Positions 8,800 to 18,801 of a DNA stretch of 64,000 nucleotides are shown in pieces (position 1 is the first letter of the stretch; every line of letters begins with the position of its first letter). The stretch spans positions 310,001 through 374,000 of the forward strand of contig NZ_RQFW01000005.1 in NCBI RefSeq assembly GCF_004770145.1, in the 5' to 3' direction. This DNA comes from Leptospira bourretii. Its GTDB lineage: Bacteria; Spirochaetota; Leptospiria; Leptospirales; Leptospiraceae. Under the pieces are notes generated by a model. It ran no database searches, was not told the origin of the DNA, and was given only the letters and a program-made list of their open reading frames with translations. The translations under genes were made by a program, and so were the position numbers.

Positions 8800-10065
8800 A
8801 TGAGTGAAAAAGTATTTGTACTAGGCGGGGAACAAACCGACTTCCAAAGAAATTGGACAAAAGAAGGAAAAACCTTCATGTCCATGATGCGTGAAGTATT
8901 AGATGATGCTCTTGAAAAAGTTGGCATTAGTTATGATGAAATCAAACGATTGAACAAAGAAAACCGTGTGGCTGTTTTTGTTGGAAACTTTGATGCAGAA
9001 CAATATGCCAACCAAGGTCACTTGGGTGCTTTCCTTACAGAAGTAAACCCTGCTCTTTACGGCGTTCCTGGTGCTCGTTACGAAGCAGCTTGTGCTTCTG
9101 GATCCGTTGCACTTGATGCAGCGATCACACATATCCGTGCAGAAGATTATGATCTAGCGATTGTTCTTGGTGTGGAAGTGATGAAAACTGTTTCTTCTTC
9201 TGTGGGTGGTGACTTCCTTGGAACAGCTGCTTACTACGATAAAGAAGCGAAGGGAGTTCAATTTCCTTTCCCTAAACTTTTCGGAAAACTAGCAGACGTA
9301 ATCCTCGAACGTTACGAACTTAAAGAAGAACGTTTTATGGATGCTCTTGCTGAAATTTCTCGTATCAATTACGCAAACGCAAAACGTAACCCTAAAGCAC
9401 AAACTCGTACATGGTTCATGAACAAAGAACATGCGATGGCTCGCGGTGGAGACAACAACATGGCCGTGGGTGGAAGACTTTGTATCACTGACTGTTCTCA
9501 AGTAACAGATGGTGCTGCTGTCACAATCCTTGCTTCCAAAGATTACACGAAAGAATACGCTAAAAAAACTGGCCGCAAAGTAGATGACATCCCTCGCGTA
9601 AAAGGATGGGGTCACCGCGTAGCACCAATTACATTTGAAGCAAAAAAACAAGAATCCGTTGGGGACAAATACATCCTTCCATGGACTCGCCAAACTGTAA
9701 AAGATGCTTACAAACGTGCTGACCTTGATGTGAAACACATTGATGTGTTTGAAACACATGACTGTTTCACTTCTTCTGAATACGCTGCGATTTCCGCCTT
9801 CGGAATTTCAGAACCAGGAAAAGAACACATCGCAATCGAAGAAGGAACCATTGACTTTGGTGGTAAAAAACCAATCAATCCATCTGGTGGTCTTATTGGT
9901 GTGGGTCACCCTGTGGGTGCATCTGGCGTTCGTATGATGCTCGATCTTTACAAACAAGTCACAAACACGGCAGGTGATTACCAAGTAAAAGGTGCTAAAA
10001 ATGGCCTTATGCTCAACATCGGTGGATCTGCGACTACGAACTTCGTGTTCATCTTAGGGAAGTAA
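8800..10065 (+). CDS. Acetyl-CoA acyltransferase (thiolase, SCPx-like)
   Basis: A 421-residue thiolase that cleaves 3-ketoacyl-CoA with CoA to give acetyl-CoA and a shortened acyl-CoA. The nucleophilic cysteine is C98 in [10 protein letters not shown]320 lies in the HDCF motif, and the C-terminal [10 protein letters not shown] carries H370. The HDCF form and overall pattern place it nearer the SCP2/SCPx thiolases than FadA. The Shine-Dalgarno TTAGGAG precedes ATG 8800. It is the partner of the dehydrogenase immediately upstream; a small membrane protein follows after five bases. Confidence 0.88.
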   Translation: MSEKVFVLGGEQTDFQRNWTKEGKTFMSMMREVLDDALEKVGISYDEIKRLNKENRVAVFVGNFDAEQYANQGHLGAFLTEVNPALYGVPGARYEAACASGSVALDAAITHIRAEDYDLAIVLGVEVMKTVSSSVGGDFLGTAAYYDKEAKGVQFPFPKLFGKLADVILERYELKEERFMDALAEISRINYANAKRNPKAQTRTWFMNKEHAMARGGDNNMAVGGRLCITDCSQVTDGAAVTILASKDYTKEYAKKTGRKVDDIPRVKGWGHRVAPITFEAKKQESVGDKYILPWTRQTVKDAYKRADLDVKHIDVFETHDCFTSSEYAAISAFGISEPGKEHIAIEEGTIDFGGKKPINPSGGLIGVGHPVGASGVRMMLDLYKQVTNTAGDYQVKGAKNGLMLNIGGSATTNFVFILGK

Positions 10066-10070
10066 GAGCC

Positions 10071-10508
10071 TTGAGTTCGCTGAATACAGAAAAATGGAAC
10101 CGGATCCTCGTCCGGTTCCTCCTCGCCTTTTCGTTCTGGGAAGCGGTATCCATTCCCGTTCGGATGGTATTTTTTTCGAAGTTTTACTTTGATCCAACAC
10201 TGAAGTCGATGTTTGTTCCTATAACAGATGTTTTTTGGATTGGACCTGTGTTCAGCGATTTGTCATTCACACTTTCCTTTGGATTCCTTTATGCACTCAT
10301 GAAAGAATCTTTACCACAAGGACTTGTGGGTGGATTTTTAGTGGGAATCTTAGTATCCATCATTGGATTTGTTTCCCCAATGCTTTGGACCTTGTCCCTA
10401 ACAAACTTTGCCCCAACCGTTCTTGTTTGGGTATGGGTTGCTTACTACGCAATATTTACGATATCCACTGCTGTCATTTATTCGGTAGGTTGGAATTCAG
10501 AAGATTAA
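10071..10508 (+). CDS. Four-helix membrane protein, unknown function
   Basis: A 145-residue hydrophobic protein with about four transmembrane segments (residues about 13-32, 48-75, 82-105, 112-135) and short loops. The start is TTG at 10071, five bases after the thiolase stop, so it appears to be the last gene of the beta-oxidation operon. A terminator hairpin follows at 10587. No family is recognised, and a link to fatty-acid use is inferred from position only. Confidence 0.65.
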   Translation: MSSLNTEKWNRILVRFLLAFSFWEAVSIPVRMVFFSKFYFDPTLKSMFVPITDVFWIGPVFSDLSFTLSFGFLYALMKESLPQGLVGGFLVGILVSIIGFVSPMLWTLSLTNFAPTVLVWVWVAYYAIFTISTAVIYSVGWNSED

Positions 10509-10586
10509 ACATTTACAACGATCAGAAAGGAAAGGTTTCGACTAACTCCTATTCTGGTTTGATTCAAACTGTAATTTCAATCGTTG

Positions 10587-10608
10587 AACCCAAAGTTTCC
10601 TTTGGGTT
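10587..10608 (+). terminator. Rho-independent terminator after the beta-oxidation operon
   Basis: A perfect nine-base stem AACCCAAAG/CTTTGGGTT with a TTTC loop is followed by TTTTTTATTTT on the plus strand. It sits 78 bases after the membrane-protein stop and just before the stop of the convergent OsmC gene. The T-run is only on the plus side. Confidence 0.85.
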
Positions 10609-10610
10609 TT

Positions 10611-11042
10611 TTATTTTCTTCGAATTTCACCAGCCAAATCGGTTCCCGGTGCAACAGTATTAAAGACGGTTCCATACTTTTTGATATTTTCATGTAACAG
10701 GCGCAGACGGTCATCAGATTCTTCCGTGTCGACAATGATTTGATAACGAATGGATTCCATTTTGGGTGGAACATCTTGCCGGATTCCATCCACGATGACT
10801 TGTATCCCTTTGAGTTGAAAATGAAGGATGGGAGCCACTCTTTCCACTCCTTTGATGATACAGGCCGAAAGAGCCGAAAGTAACAGCTCAGCAGGATTGA
10901 AGGCATTTGGATTCCCAGCCATATCCGTATCTAATACGATTTCTGCCGATTTACACCGAGATAAACTCGTATGGGAATCCACACGCGAAGTTTCCACATG
11001 GAAGTTCATTTTTGGTTTTGCATTTGGGTCTGGATTTGTCAT
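10611..11042 (-). CDS. OsmC family protein
   Basis: A 143-residue OsmC/Ohr-fold protein. The central helix shows NPAELLLSALSACIIKG with C61 at the position of the peroxidatic cysteine. The second, resolving cysteine of classical OsmC/Ohr proteins is replaced by Tyr123 in KKYGTVFNTV. Members with YGTV at this place form a common subgroup, and simple dithiol peroxidase chemistry is doubtful for them. C30 is present but not at a family position. It lies downstream of the Aer-like receptor on the same strand with 33 bases between, possibly co-transcribed. Confidence 0.82.
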   Translation of the reverse strand: MTNPDPNAKPKMNFHVETSRVDSHTSLSRCKSAEIVLDTDMAGNPNAFNPAELLLSALSACIIKGVERVAPILHFQLKGIQVIVDGIRQDVPPKMESIRYQIIVDTEESDDRLRLLHENIKKYGTVFNTVAPGTDLAGEIRRK

Positions 11043-11075
11043 TGCTTTACCTGATCATGTGTATAATAAAAGTCC

Positions 11076-12767
11076 TTAAAAATGAAATCGGAAAGCAACT
11101 GAATCCAATCGATCTGCCACCAAACCTAAGTGAGTGATGGATTCTTCAATAGCTCCTATGGTTTGTTTCTGTTCGTTCGCAGCAGCCGATAACTCTTCCA
11201 CAATGGCCGAAGTATTGATGAGTTGTGTTTGAATCTTTTCCATATTTCCTAAAACATTTCCTGACATGGATTCTGTTCCTTCGGTAGATCCGTTGATCTT
11301 TTCGGCACTGGACTTAGTATCTTCTGCATTCTTTAAAATTTTGTCCATCTCCATTTGAACGGTTTCAAATTCCAAAGATCCTATTTCAACCTCGGTTAGT
11401 CCTTCCTTGATATCAGTGACCGTTTGTAAAATTTTTGATGTTAATTCATTGATGAAAGCAGATATTTCTTTGGCAGATTGATTGGATTGTACTGCCAACT
11501 TTCCCACTTCTCCTGCAACCACTGCAAATCCTTTTCCAGCATCCCCTGCCCTTGCCGATTCAATGGAAGCATTTAACGAAAGCAAGTTTGTTTTTTCGGA
11601 AATTGCAGTGATAGTCTCTGTGATCTTTCGAATGGCCTTTGTTTTTTCACCTAACTCTTTAATCACCTCAGAAGTTTTTAAAATCTGTTTCTTTGCTTTC
11701 TGAAATTGGGCCATTGCTTTATCAGAACAATTTTTTCCCACTAAGGAAAAATGATATGATTCTTTGGATTCGAATTGTACCACATTCGACTCAGTTCGTA
11801 TATTTCCTATTAGATGATTTAGTGTATCCATTTCTTGGAAAATACTATCAGAACTTTCACGAGTCACAATACTAGAATCTGCCAAGGAATACATTGCCTT
11901 CGATAATTCTTGAAATGCGATATGAATATGTTCTACAGCATAAGTGAGTGAGCCTATTTGAGTTTTTACAATTTCAGCGTTCCCTATCAACTGAGAAATC
12001 ATTCCTCGAAATTCAAATTGTGTTTTTTTGATCAATGGGAAAATTTCGGAATAATCACCACGAGTCTCAAAAGCCACATCAAATTTCAACTTACCATTGT
12101 ATAAATTCTCCAGATATTCCTTCACCTTTAGAAAGGAATTTTTATTTTTACGAATCGATAGATACCCAAACGTTGCTGTCATCACAAACAAAACAAATCC
12201 AAAAATTGAGATGAGGGGGTTTGAAAGAAAAACCAAACTAGAGTTTGTTTTAAGATAAAATAATACCAACAACAAACCACTAACAATCGTTTGCATTAGA
12301 AAAATAGAAGGACAAGAGAACCTAAAAATCGATGGCGAATTCACCTCAAGTTTGCCTTGTCCAGAATTCATTTTGGAATATAGGATTTCTGCATTCTGAA
12401 TTTGTTTTGTGGATGCTTTGGTGCGAACCGACATATAACCTACATGTTTTCCATCTTCGTAGATTGGTGACACATTTGCATCCACCCAGTAAAAATCCCC
12501 GTTTTTACAGCGATTCTTCACGATACCCACCCAAGAGTGTTGCCCTTTGATTGTATCCCAGAGATCTTGGAATGCTCCTTTAGGCATATCAGGATGACGG
12601 ATCAGGTTGTGCGGCTGCCCAATCAACTCCTTTTCTGTATATCCACTAATGCGTAAAAAATCCTCATTCACATAAGTGATGATTCCTTTTAAATCTGTTT
12701 TGGAAGTGATCTTGGTTCCTTCATGGAATTCCACTTCCTTGTTTGTGACGGGAAAATTCTGACGCAT
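11076..12767 (-). CDS. Aer-like methyl-accepting chemotaxis protein (PAS redox/energy sensor)
   Basis: A 563-residue chemoreceptor. Residues about 12-110 form a PAS domain very close to that of E. coli Aer: a [20 protein letters not shown] segment, then [18 protein letters not shown] and later [10 protein letters not shown], the pattern of an FAD-binding aerotaxis sensor. A hydrophobic double span follows (about 155-205). The C-terminal half is the cytoplasmic signalling helix pair, with the hairpin tip [20 protein letters not shown] that contacts CheA and CheW. The N-terminal PAS with no periplasmic domain argues for sensing of internal redox state. Probable role: aerotaxis or energy taxis of the periplasmic-flagella motor. 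Confidence 0.9.
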   Translation of the reverse strand: MRQNFPVTNKEVEFHEGTKITSKTDLKGIITYVNEDFLRISGYTEKELIGQPHNLIRHPDMPKGAFQDLWDTIKGQHSWVGIVKNRCKNGDFYWVDANVSPIYEDGKHVGYMSVRTKASTKQIQNAEILYSKMNSGQGKLEVNSPSIFRFSCPSIFLMQTIVSGLLLVLFYLKTNSSLVFLSNPLISIFGFVLFVMTATFGYLSIRKNKNSFLKVKEYLENLYNGKLKFDVAFETRGDYSEIFPLIKKTQFEFRGMISQLIGNAEIVKTQIGSLTYAVEHIHIAFQELSKAMYSLADSSIVTRESSDSIFQEMDTLNHLIGNIRTESNVVQFESKESYHFSLVGKNCSDKAMAQFQKAKKQILKTSEVIKELGEKTKAIRKITETITAISEKTNLLSLNASIESARAGDAGKGFAVVAGEVGKLAVQSNQSAKEISAFINELTSKILQTVTDIKEGLTEVEIGSLEFETVQMEMDKILKNAEDTKSSAEKINGSTEGTESMSGNVLGNMEKIQTQLINTSAIVEELSAAANEQKQTIGAIEESITHLGLVADRLDSVAFRFHF

Positions 12768-12993
12768 GAATTCTTTGTATTTTGGTGCCGGCGATCGACC
12801 AAGTACAATTTACGAAAGCAAAAAAATTGAAAGCATCTCTATGGATCTAAAATACTTTTAAAAAATACAACGAGAGAACTTTGTTCTTTTTTCGAAAACT
12901 TACAAAATTTTAGGATCTGTCAAAACAATACAGACTAACAATCGATATGCGTTTATTTAAAAGATGTAAATTGTTTTGAATCAAAGGATACCC

Positions 12994-13131
12994 GTGTTCC
13001 GCAAAATCTTTAGATGGATATGGTATTTTTCAAAATTGAAAAGTTTAGCGGAAAATCTATCCCTTCGACTTGACTTTTACAGATTGATCGCTCACTATAT
13101 GCAGAAACTGGAAGGTAAGATCAGGTGGTAA
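12994..13131 (+). CDS. Small basic protein upstream of the PP2C phosphatase (45 residues)
   Basis: A short frame opens at GTG 12994 and ends with TAA at 13129-13131, one base before the GTG start of the phosphatase gene. AAAGGA at 12983-12988 is five bases upstream, a good ribosome binding site. The peptide is basic and aromatic (starts MFRKIFRWIWYFSKLKSL) and could form an amphipathic helix. The phosphatase start takes its own ribosome binding site (AGGTGG) from the last codons of this frame, so the two are likely coupled. No homologue is known to me. Confidence 0.5.
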   Translation: MFRKIFRWIWYFSKLKSLAENLSLRLDFYRLIAHYMQKLEGKIRW

Positions 13132-13132
13132 C

Positions 13133-14935
13133 GTGAAACGAGAAACACTTTTCTGGGATCTTACTCTAAAACTAGAAGCATTCACACACACCGTCCCTGT
13201 TCCCTTTGCCGTATACTATGCAATCATCACACAAAAAATGGAACCAGAACATTGGAAAATTTTCATTGCCCTTTGCCTGGTGTTTGCAACCGGGATTGGC
13301 CTACTCGGTACGTTTGTTCGCCACCTCCTTCTCAAATATCTATATGCAAAAATTGAAAGAGTTTCTATTCCAACATCTGGACTTTCCTCTCTTTCAAAAG
13401 AAGAAATGGAATATGCTAGATCCGTAAAAATACTTCTTTTCCGTTATCCTTTGCTCGAAGCCATTATCATCGTAATACGTTGGTTATCTGGTGTAATCCC
13501 TATTAGTTTTTTATTTTTTTATTTGGTGGCCTACATGCCATCTGTCCTTCGCTCTGCCATTTTTACTTTTGTAATGATTGCTCCCATTTCTTTTGTTACT
13601 TATTATTTCATCTCAGAAAGTTGTATTCGCCCTCTCTTCGACCTTCCTCAGATCAAAAACATAGAACTTCAAGAAAAGGATATTCCAAAGTTTAATTATT
13701 TCACAAGGATCCTTGTTGCATTTTTTAGTTTGGCAGCGCTCCCCTTTGTTATATTTTCCTATATCCTATATTCACTTGCAATGGGTGAAATTGCTGTTCA
13801 GGATCCCATGATTCCAATTGTTACTGTTTCTTTTATTTTTATCATCCCTCTTATCGTTTGTTCTTATGTAGTTGCTAAATCTGTAAACGAAGGACTAAAT
13901 GAAACTAGCAGATCTTTAGGAGAACTGTCTAAAGGAAATTTTGATGTTGTTGTGACTCCAAAATCCAGTGATGATTTCGCCAAACAAGCATTTTATCTAA
14001 ACTCCGTGATTACCAAACTCAAAGGTATGTATGAGGAAATTAGAAACTTAAATGAAGGATTGGAAGAAAAGGTCACTCAGAGAACCAACGAACTCAACCA
14101 ATCATTAAAAGATATTAGCAATTTAAAAATCCAACAAGATGGCGATTATTTTCTCACCTATCAACTATTAAACCCTCTTGCCATAAAAGATGTAGATAGT
14201 TCACAACTAGAGGTGGATCATCTGGTCCGACAGAAAAAAGTTTTCGAATATAAAAACCAAAGATACGATATTGGAGGAGATATCAATATCTCCCATTCTA
14301 TCGTTTTGCAAAATAGAAGATTCTTATTATTTGCCAATGCAGATGCCATGGGAAAATCGATGCAAGGTGCCGGAGGGGCTTTGGTATTTGGTGCGGTCTT
14401 TCAGTCCATTGTCCAAAGGACAAAAACAGATCCTGGATACCAAGCCTTAGGCCCAGAGGATTGGTTGAAATACAACCTCCAAGAAATGCATATGATCTTT
14501 GAAGCCTTTGATGGAACTATGCTCGTTTCCCTCACCATGGGACTTCTAGAAGAAGACACAGGAAGATTATTTTTTTTAAATGCAGAACATCCTTCCCTTG
14601 TTTTATACCGAAAAGGTAAAGCAGAGTATATTTCTGCGGATGTTTCATATCGAAAATTAGGTACCTTAGGTGCGATGCCCATCCAACATATCAAAGAATT
14701 CCAACTCCAAGCAGAAGATATTCTAATCATTGGGTCCGATGGAAAAGATGATCTTTTACGTTTAGATGAAGATGGAAAATGGGAAGTGAATTCTGACGAA
14801 CAGACTTTTTTAAAACTAGTTGAATCAACAGAAGCCAACTTACTTGCCATCACCAAACAAATTGAATCCATAGGCCAAGTCATTGATGATATTTCTTTAA
14901 TAAGAATCTGTTATTTGCCTAAAAAACTTTCCTAG
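13133..14935 (+). CDS. Membrane-bound HAMP/PP2C (SpoIIE-type) serine phosphatase
   Basis: A 600-residue signalling protein. The N-terminal third has about six hydrophobic spans (from residue 20 to 250). A HAMP-like linker follows (VAKSVNEGLNETSRSLGELS onward) and then a coiled coil ending in EEKVTQRTNELNQSLKDI. The C-terminal catalytic domain (about 350-600) has PP2C metal-binding aspartates in GGDINIS, NADAMGKSMQGAGG, GSDGKDD and DDISLIRI. Such proteins dephosphorylate anti-sigma-factor antagonists or other Ser/Thr phosphoproteins in response to a membrane signal. The metal-site sequence NADAMG differs from the usual GDVSG form. The start is GTG with AGGTGG just upstream. Confidence 0.82.
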   Translation: MKRETLFWDLTLKLEAFTHTVPVPFAVYYAIITQKMEPEHWKIFIALCLVFATGIGLLGTFVRHLLLKYLYAKIERVSIPTSGLSSLSKEEMEYARSVKILLFRYPLLEAIIIVIRWLSGVIPISFLFFYLVAYMPSVLRSAIFTFVMIAPISFVTYYFISESCIRPLFDLPQIKNIELQEKDIPKFNYFTRILVAFFSLAALPFVIFSYILYSLAMGEIAVQDPMIPIVTVSFIFIIPLIVCSYVVAKSVNEGLNETSRSLGELSKGNFDVVVTPKSSDDFAKQAFYLNSVITKLKGMYEEIRNLNEGLEEKVTQRTNELNQSLKDISNLKIQQDGDYFLTYQLLNPLAIKDVDSSQLEVDHLVRQKKVFEYKNQRYDIGGDINISHSIVLQNRRFLLFANADAMGKSMQGAGGALVFGAVFQSIVQRTKTDPGYQALGPEDWLKYNLQEMHMIFEAFDGTMLVSLTMGLLEEDTGRLFFLNAEHPSLVLYRKGKAEYISADVSYRKLGTLGAMPIQHIKEFQLQAEDILIIGSDGKDDLLRLDEDGKWEVNSDEQTFLKLVESTEANLLAITKQIESIGQVIDDISLIRICYLPKKLS

Positions 14936-15015
14936 ATAAAAACTGAATTCATCTAAAGTTTTGAATTTTCTTCCCCAGATTTACAGTTCCCACCGTCAAA
15001 TACTTGAGTCCAGGA

Positions 15016-16419
15016 ATGAACCAAACAAAACTAAAACTCCCCATAAAAATGGGATATGGATTGGCAGAAACTGGCATAACAGCCGTTCAACTATTCACAC
15101 AAATTTATCTACTAAAATTTTACACAGAAATTGTAGGCCTAAATTCTAGTTTGGCTGGGATTGCTCTTTCCATTTCTGTGATCTGGGATGCTATCAGTGA
15201 CCCACTGATGGGCCGAATTTCTGATCATACCCATTCCAAATGGGGACGGCGAAGGCCTTATATCCTTTTTGGTGGAGTTTTACTTTCTCTTGCAGTCCTG
15301 CTCCTCTTTTCTCCTCCTCACCTAACAACACAAATAGGAAAATTTTCTTACCTTTTGTCGGTTTATCTATTTGTAAACACTGCCATGACCATTATCTCTG
15401 TTCCTCATATTGCCTTAGGAGGAGAATTAAGTTTTGAAAGGAATGAAAGGACATCTGTTTTTGGATGGAGATTGTTCTTTAGTAACATAGGAATGCTCGT
15501 TGGTATGATTGTTCCTGCTGCCATTTTACAATCTTTAGGTGACGAATCTTCCAAAGAAAATATTATTCTCTCTCGCACTACTGCAGGAGAAATTGTTTCT
15601 ATAGTTATTTTGATTTCTTCCATCATTACATTTCTTGTGACAAAAGGAAAAGACAGAAGTAAAGAAAAAAAGGAACAAAAAATTCCTTTCTTTAAAGCAT
15701 TTATATCCGTTTTAAAAAACAAAATGTTTCTCATTTTGCTTTTTGCCTTTATCATCGCAACCATCGGAAGAACCTTTAATTCCGCCATCGCACTTTACTA
15801 CTACGAATTTCGTTTGGGACTCAAAGAATCTTTGGTTGTCATCAATATCCTACTTCCATTCTTTTTAGTCCTTCTCCTTTCGATTGGATTTTGGGTTTGG
15901 ATCGCTAAAAAAATTGGGAAAAAAATTCCAGCATTCCTTGGAGTTTTTTGTCTCGGAGTTCTAACAGTCATCGCCTATCCCCTGTTTCCTTATGGAGAAT
16001 TAAGACCTCCACTCATTGTAGCTTTTATCGGAGGAATCTGTGCCGGATCCATCCTCATCATGGACTCCATCTTAACTGATGTTGTCGATTACGATGAATT
16101 CAAAACGGGAGAAAAACGAGAAGGATTGTATTTTGGAATTTGGAAGATGGGTGTAAAATTTTCACAAGCCTTTGGAATTGCCATCACTGGATTTTTACTG
16201 GATATGATTGGATTTCAAAATGGAGCACCTACGCAATCACAAGAAGTAGGATTTCGTCTTGCGATGATTTTTGGACCTGGAGTTGGATTCTTTTTTATTT
16301 TTGGTTCCATTCTCTTTTTGTTTTTCCCACTCACTGATAAAAAACACATCCAGGTTCAAAGAATCTTATTGAAACGAAAACAAAAAGGCACTCTCCTTGA
16401 GGAAGAATTATCATCATGA
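15016..16419 (+). CDS. GPH-family sugar:cation symporter (MFS)
   Basis: A 12-helix transporter of about 467 residues. The signature of the glycoside-pentoside-hexuronide:cation symporters is clear: AISDPLMGRISDHTHSKWGRRRPYIL between helices 2 and 3 (quoted in part: SDPLMGRISDHTHSKWGRR), and DSILTDVVDYDEFKTGEKRE in the C-terminal half. MelB of E. coli is the family model, moving sugars with sodium or protons. The start is unsure: ATG 15016 has AGGA directly abutting it, and an in-frame TTG at 15004 has no ribosome binding site. The gene overlaps the downstream cyclase gene by ATGA, tying transport to cyclic-nucleotide signalling. The substrate is unknown. Confidence 0.82.
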   Translation: MNQTKLKLPIKMGYGLAETGITAVQLFTQIYLLKFYTEIVGLNSSLAGIALSISVIWDAISDPLMGRISDHTHSKWGRRRPYILFGGVLLSLAVLLLFSPPHLTTQIGKFSYLLSVYLFVNTAMTIISVPHIALGGELSFERNERTSVFGWRLFFSNIGMLVGMIVPAAILQSLGDESSKENIILSRTTAGEIVSIVILISSIITFLVTKGKDRSKEKKEQKIPFFKAFISVLKNKMFLILLFAFIIATIGRTFNSAIALYYYEFRLGLKESLVVINILLPFFLVLLLSIGFWVWIAKKIGKKIPAFLGVFCLGVLTVIAYPLFPYGELRPPLIVAFIGGICAGSILIMDSILTDVVDYDEFKTGEKREGLYFGIWKMGVKFSQAFGIAITGFLLDMIGFQNGAPTQSQEVGFRLAMIFGPGVGFFFIFGSILFLFFPLTDKKHIQVQRILLKRKQKGTLLEEELSS

Positions 16420-17984
16420 AACCAGGTCGCACTCTACAATTCATTGCCTTTTTACTAATCTATTTTATTGTTCCTTTTTGTGCCTGTTTGTTTACACTTT
16501 TATTTGCCAACTACACTGCCTCTGCATTTTTACCAGACCAGTTTTTAGCGTTATTCGAAGCCACCCAAATCAAAAGTGATCTAACACTCGCTATATTCAC
16601 TTGGGCACCTTTTCCCATCATAACCCTCATTTTATTCTTTTATAGTTTACCAATTGCAAAATTTCTTTTTTCTACCAAAGGTTGTAACTTTATCTCAGAA
16701 GAAAGGGCACGCCACCGAATTGTTCACTCACCATTAACTATTAGTATCTTGGGATTTATTGGTTGGGAGATTTCTAATTTTTTAAGTGTATGTCGTATCG
16801 ATGCACTTTTTCCGGAAGCACCTCACCAAAGTATTGTTACAGTTTCTATTTTATTTGGATTTTGGGGTTTATTTGCCTTTGCCTTCTCCTATGCCACAAC
16901 CACTTACCTAAATAAACTCCTGATCATTCCTTGTGTATTTCCAGAAGGTGGACTTGGGAAATATGCACACGGAAAACAATTCTCGATTGTCACAAAACAA
17001 TTTATTTTTTGGGCGGCCTCTACACTTTTTCCAATCGTTCTTCTGATCTTTGGGATTTTACTCAGAACAGGCCAAAACATTTTTAATTTACATGAACTAG
17101 TTCATAACGATGTCCTTTTTGAAGTCATCGCCATTATGCTTGTTTTTTCTTTTGCCTTTGCAATGTCTTTTGCATCTAGTTTGCAACATCCACTCAACCA
17201 AATCGAAAAAGCAACAGAACTCATCAAAGAACAAAAGTTTGATACCAGGGTAAAAATTTTTAGCTCCGATGAACTTGGTCTACTGGGTGATGCGGTAAAC
17301 GAAATGGCAGAAGGACTTGCAGAAAGAGAAAGGATCAAAGATACATTTGGACGAATTGTAGATCCTAGAGTCAGAGATTATTTACTTTCCAATGAACATA
17401 GTTTAGGTGGAAAAGTGGTAGAAGCCTCAATATTGTTTTCAGACCTCAGAGATTTTACAACACTTTCGGAAAAAAGAAAACCGGAGGAAGTTTTGTACAT
17501 CCTCAATCGATATTTTCAAGAAATGAGTAATGCCATTGAGATCCATGGTGGTTTTATCAATAAATTCATTGGAGACGCTATCCTTGCTGTCTTTGGAACT
17601 CCCATGCCCATGGCAGACCACGCCGAACGTGCGTTTGCAACGGCCCTCCAAATGCAAAAGAATTTAGATACACTCAATGTCCAATTTTTAAAGGAAGGTC
17701 TTACCGAACTCAAGATGGGAATTGGAATCCATACAGGGAGCCTTCTTGTGGGAAATATCGGCTCTGCCAATCGGATGGAATTTACAGTGATTGGAGATAC
17801 TGTCAATACCGCTTCTCGAGTGGAAGGACTATGTAAAGGTTTAAAGAAAAATCTTCTTCTCACAGAAAACACATCGATCCTTCTTCCAGAAAACATTCGG
17901 TCCAAATTACAGTCCGAGGGTGAATACGAATTGAAAGGGAGAGAGACAAAAGAAAGGATTTATTCTTATTCAGACGCCGAATAA
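16416..17984 (+). CDS. Membrane adenylate/guanylate cyclase with HAMP (class III)
   Basis: A 522-residue protein making cAMP or cGMP. The N-terminal part has about six membrane spans up to residue 250, then a HAMP linker (PLNQIEKATELIKEQKFDTR) and a class III cyclase domain from about residue 330. Metal-binding aspartates are seen in ILFSDLRDFT and FIGDAILAVFG, and the nucleotide and transition-state region reads EFTVIGDTVNTASRVE. Bacterial cyclases with this layout mostly make cAMP, but the product cannot be proved here. Its start overlaps the transporter stop, so it sits in the same operon. The general arrangement matches the cyclase at 60582, but the sensor portion is different. Confidence 0.88.
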   Translation: MKPGRTLQFIAFLLIYFIVPFCACLFTLLFANYTASAFLPDQFLALFEATQIKSDLTLAIFTWAPFPIITLILFFYSLPIAKFLFSTKGCNFISEERARHRIVHSPLTISILGFIGWEISNFLSVCRIDALFPEAPHQSIVTVSILFGFWGLFAFAFSYATTTYLNKLLIIPCVFPEGGLGKYAHGKQFSIVTKQFIFWAASTLFPIVLLIFGILLRTGQNIFNLHELVHNDVLFEVIAIMLVFSFAFAMSFASSLQHPLNQIEKATELIKEQKFDTRVKIFSSDELGLLGDAVNEMAEGLAERERIKDTFGRIVDPRVRDYLLSNEHSLGGKVVEASILFSDLRDFTTLSEKRKPEEVLYILNRYFQEMSNAIEIHGGFINKFIGDAILAVFGTPMPMADHAERAFATALQMQKNLDTLNVQFLKEGLTELKMGIGIHTGSLLVGNIGSANRMEFTVIGDTVNTASRVEGLCKGLKKNLLLTENTSILLPENIRSKLQSEGEYELKGRETKERIYSYSDAE

Positions 17985-18027
17985 AATGGTTGAACCAAAT
18001 TCGAAAACTATACAGAATGGGGTTGGA

Positions 18028-18303
18028 ATGAAGTTTGCCTTTGGAATATCTTTGTTTTGCCTTTCTTTGGTTTCGTGTAACGAAATCAAGTTGGTGAATA
18101 CCCAAGACATCTTGGACCTTTTAGAGGGAGATGGAACGCAAGGTGGGTATTCTTCATCGGATTCTTCTGGTTCTTCCTCCAGTTCATCCACTAACAATGG
18201 AAATTCGAACAATCTAAACCACTATGGGCTGACAGATTCTGCAACGGGAACCAATACTTACGGATCTACGGGCACCACTGTGGGAAACCCGCTCGGTTAT
18301 TAA
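18028..18303 (+). CDS. Small Ser/Gly/Asn-rich lipoprotein
   Basis: From ATG 18028 the product is 91 residues: a short signal peptide with lipobox SLVSC (cysteine 17), a brief charged region, then a low-complexity tail of Ser, Gly, Asn and Thr. I prefer this start over the frame's first ATG (17986) because it places the signal peptide at the N-terminus and has GGGG five to eight bases upstream. The tail looks unstructured, perhaps a surface linker. It starts 43 bases after the cyclase stop and may be the operon's last gene. Confidence 0.6.
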   Translation: MKFAFGISLFCLSLVSCNEIKLVNTQDILDLLEGDGTQGGYSSSDSSGSSSSSSTNNGNSNNLNHYGLTDSATGTNTYGSTGTTVGNPLGY

Positions 18304-18315
18304 TCTTTTCCGTTA

Positions 18316-18801
18316 TTATTTAATAAATTCAAAAAAATCATCCATCAAGGGCCTAAAACAAGACCTGATGGTAATTTTAGCAACCTTCTCATTTTTTGGT
18401 CCATAATTTAGGACAATATCATTCGGATCTCGAATGAAAGAAAAGATTTTGTTGATCTGCATCTCCGCATGCCCATCTCGAATTTTAACTACGTATTCAA
18501 ATTCATGTTCATTGGCGTCCACTTCCCCAATTCCATAGGGAACGTAACATTTAATCAGACCAATTCCTTTGAGTTCGCCCGTATCCTGGTTTTCCAATTC
18601 GATTTTGGAAAGTTCGGGATCCAATTTGTATTCCAACCATTGTTTTGCTTTTAGAAAACTTCGAGTTTTTTGGTAGGTTTTGTGGTCTCTTGCGTCTTCT
18701 GTAGTGCGGTATTTAGAAGAAACAATCCAAAGTTTCAAACACATTGAGTTTTGAAAGAACAGGAAAAATACAGATAAAAGGATGAGTCGTTTTGCCATCA
18801 T
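18316..18801 (-). CDS. Secreted protein, DUF4468-like
   Basis: A 161-residue protein with a signal peptide (hydrophobic residues 5-20, cysteine 21 following NSM, so a lipobox is possible but imperfect). The mature domain has a helical start containing KAKQWLEYKLDPELSKIEL, a GIGLIKCYVPYG strand and a VVKIRDGHAEMQIN strand pair. This order resembles DUF4468, a TBP-like fold of unknown function; I hold that assignment loosely. ATG 18801 and ATG 18798 are both possible starts. It is convergent with the small lipoprotein (12 bases between stops). Confidence 0.6.
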   Translation of the reverse strand: MMAKRLILLSVFFLFFQNSMCLKLWIVSSKYRTTEDARDHKTYQKTRSFLKAKQWLEYKLDPELSKIELENQDTGELKGIGLIKCYVPYGIGEVDANEHEFEYVVKIRDGHAEMQINKIFSFIRDPNDIVLNYGPKNEKVAKITIRSCFRPLMDDFFEFIK

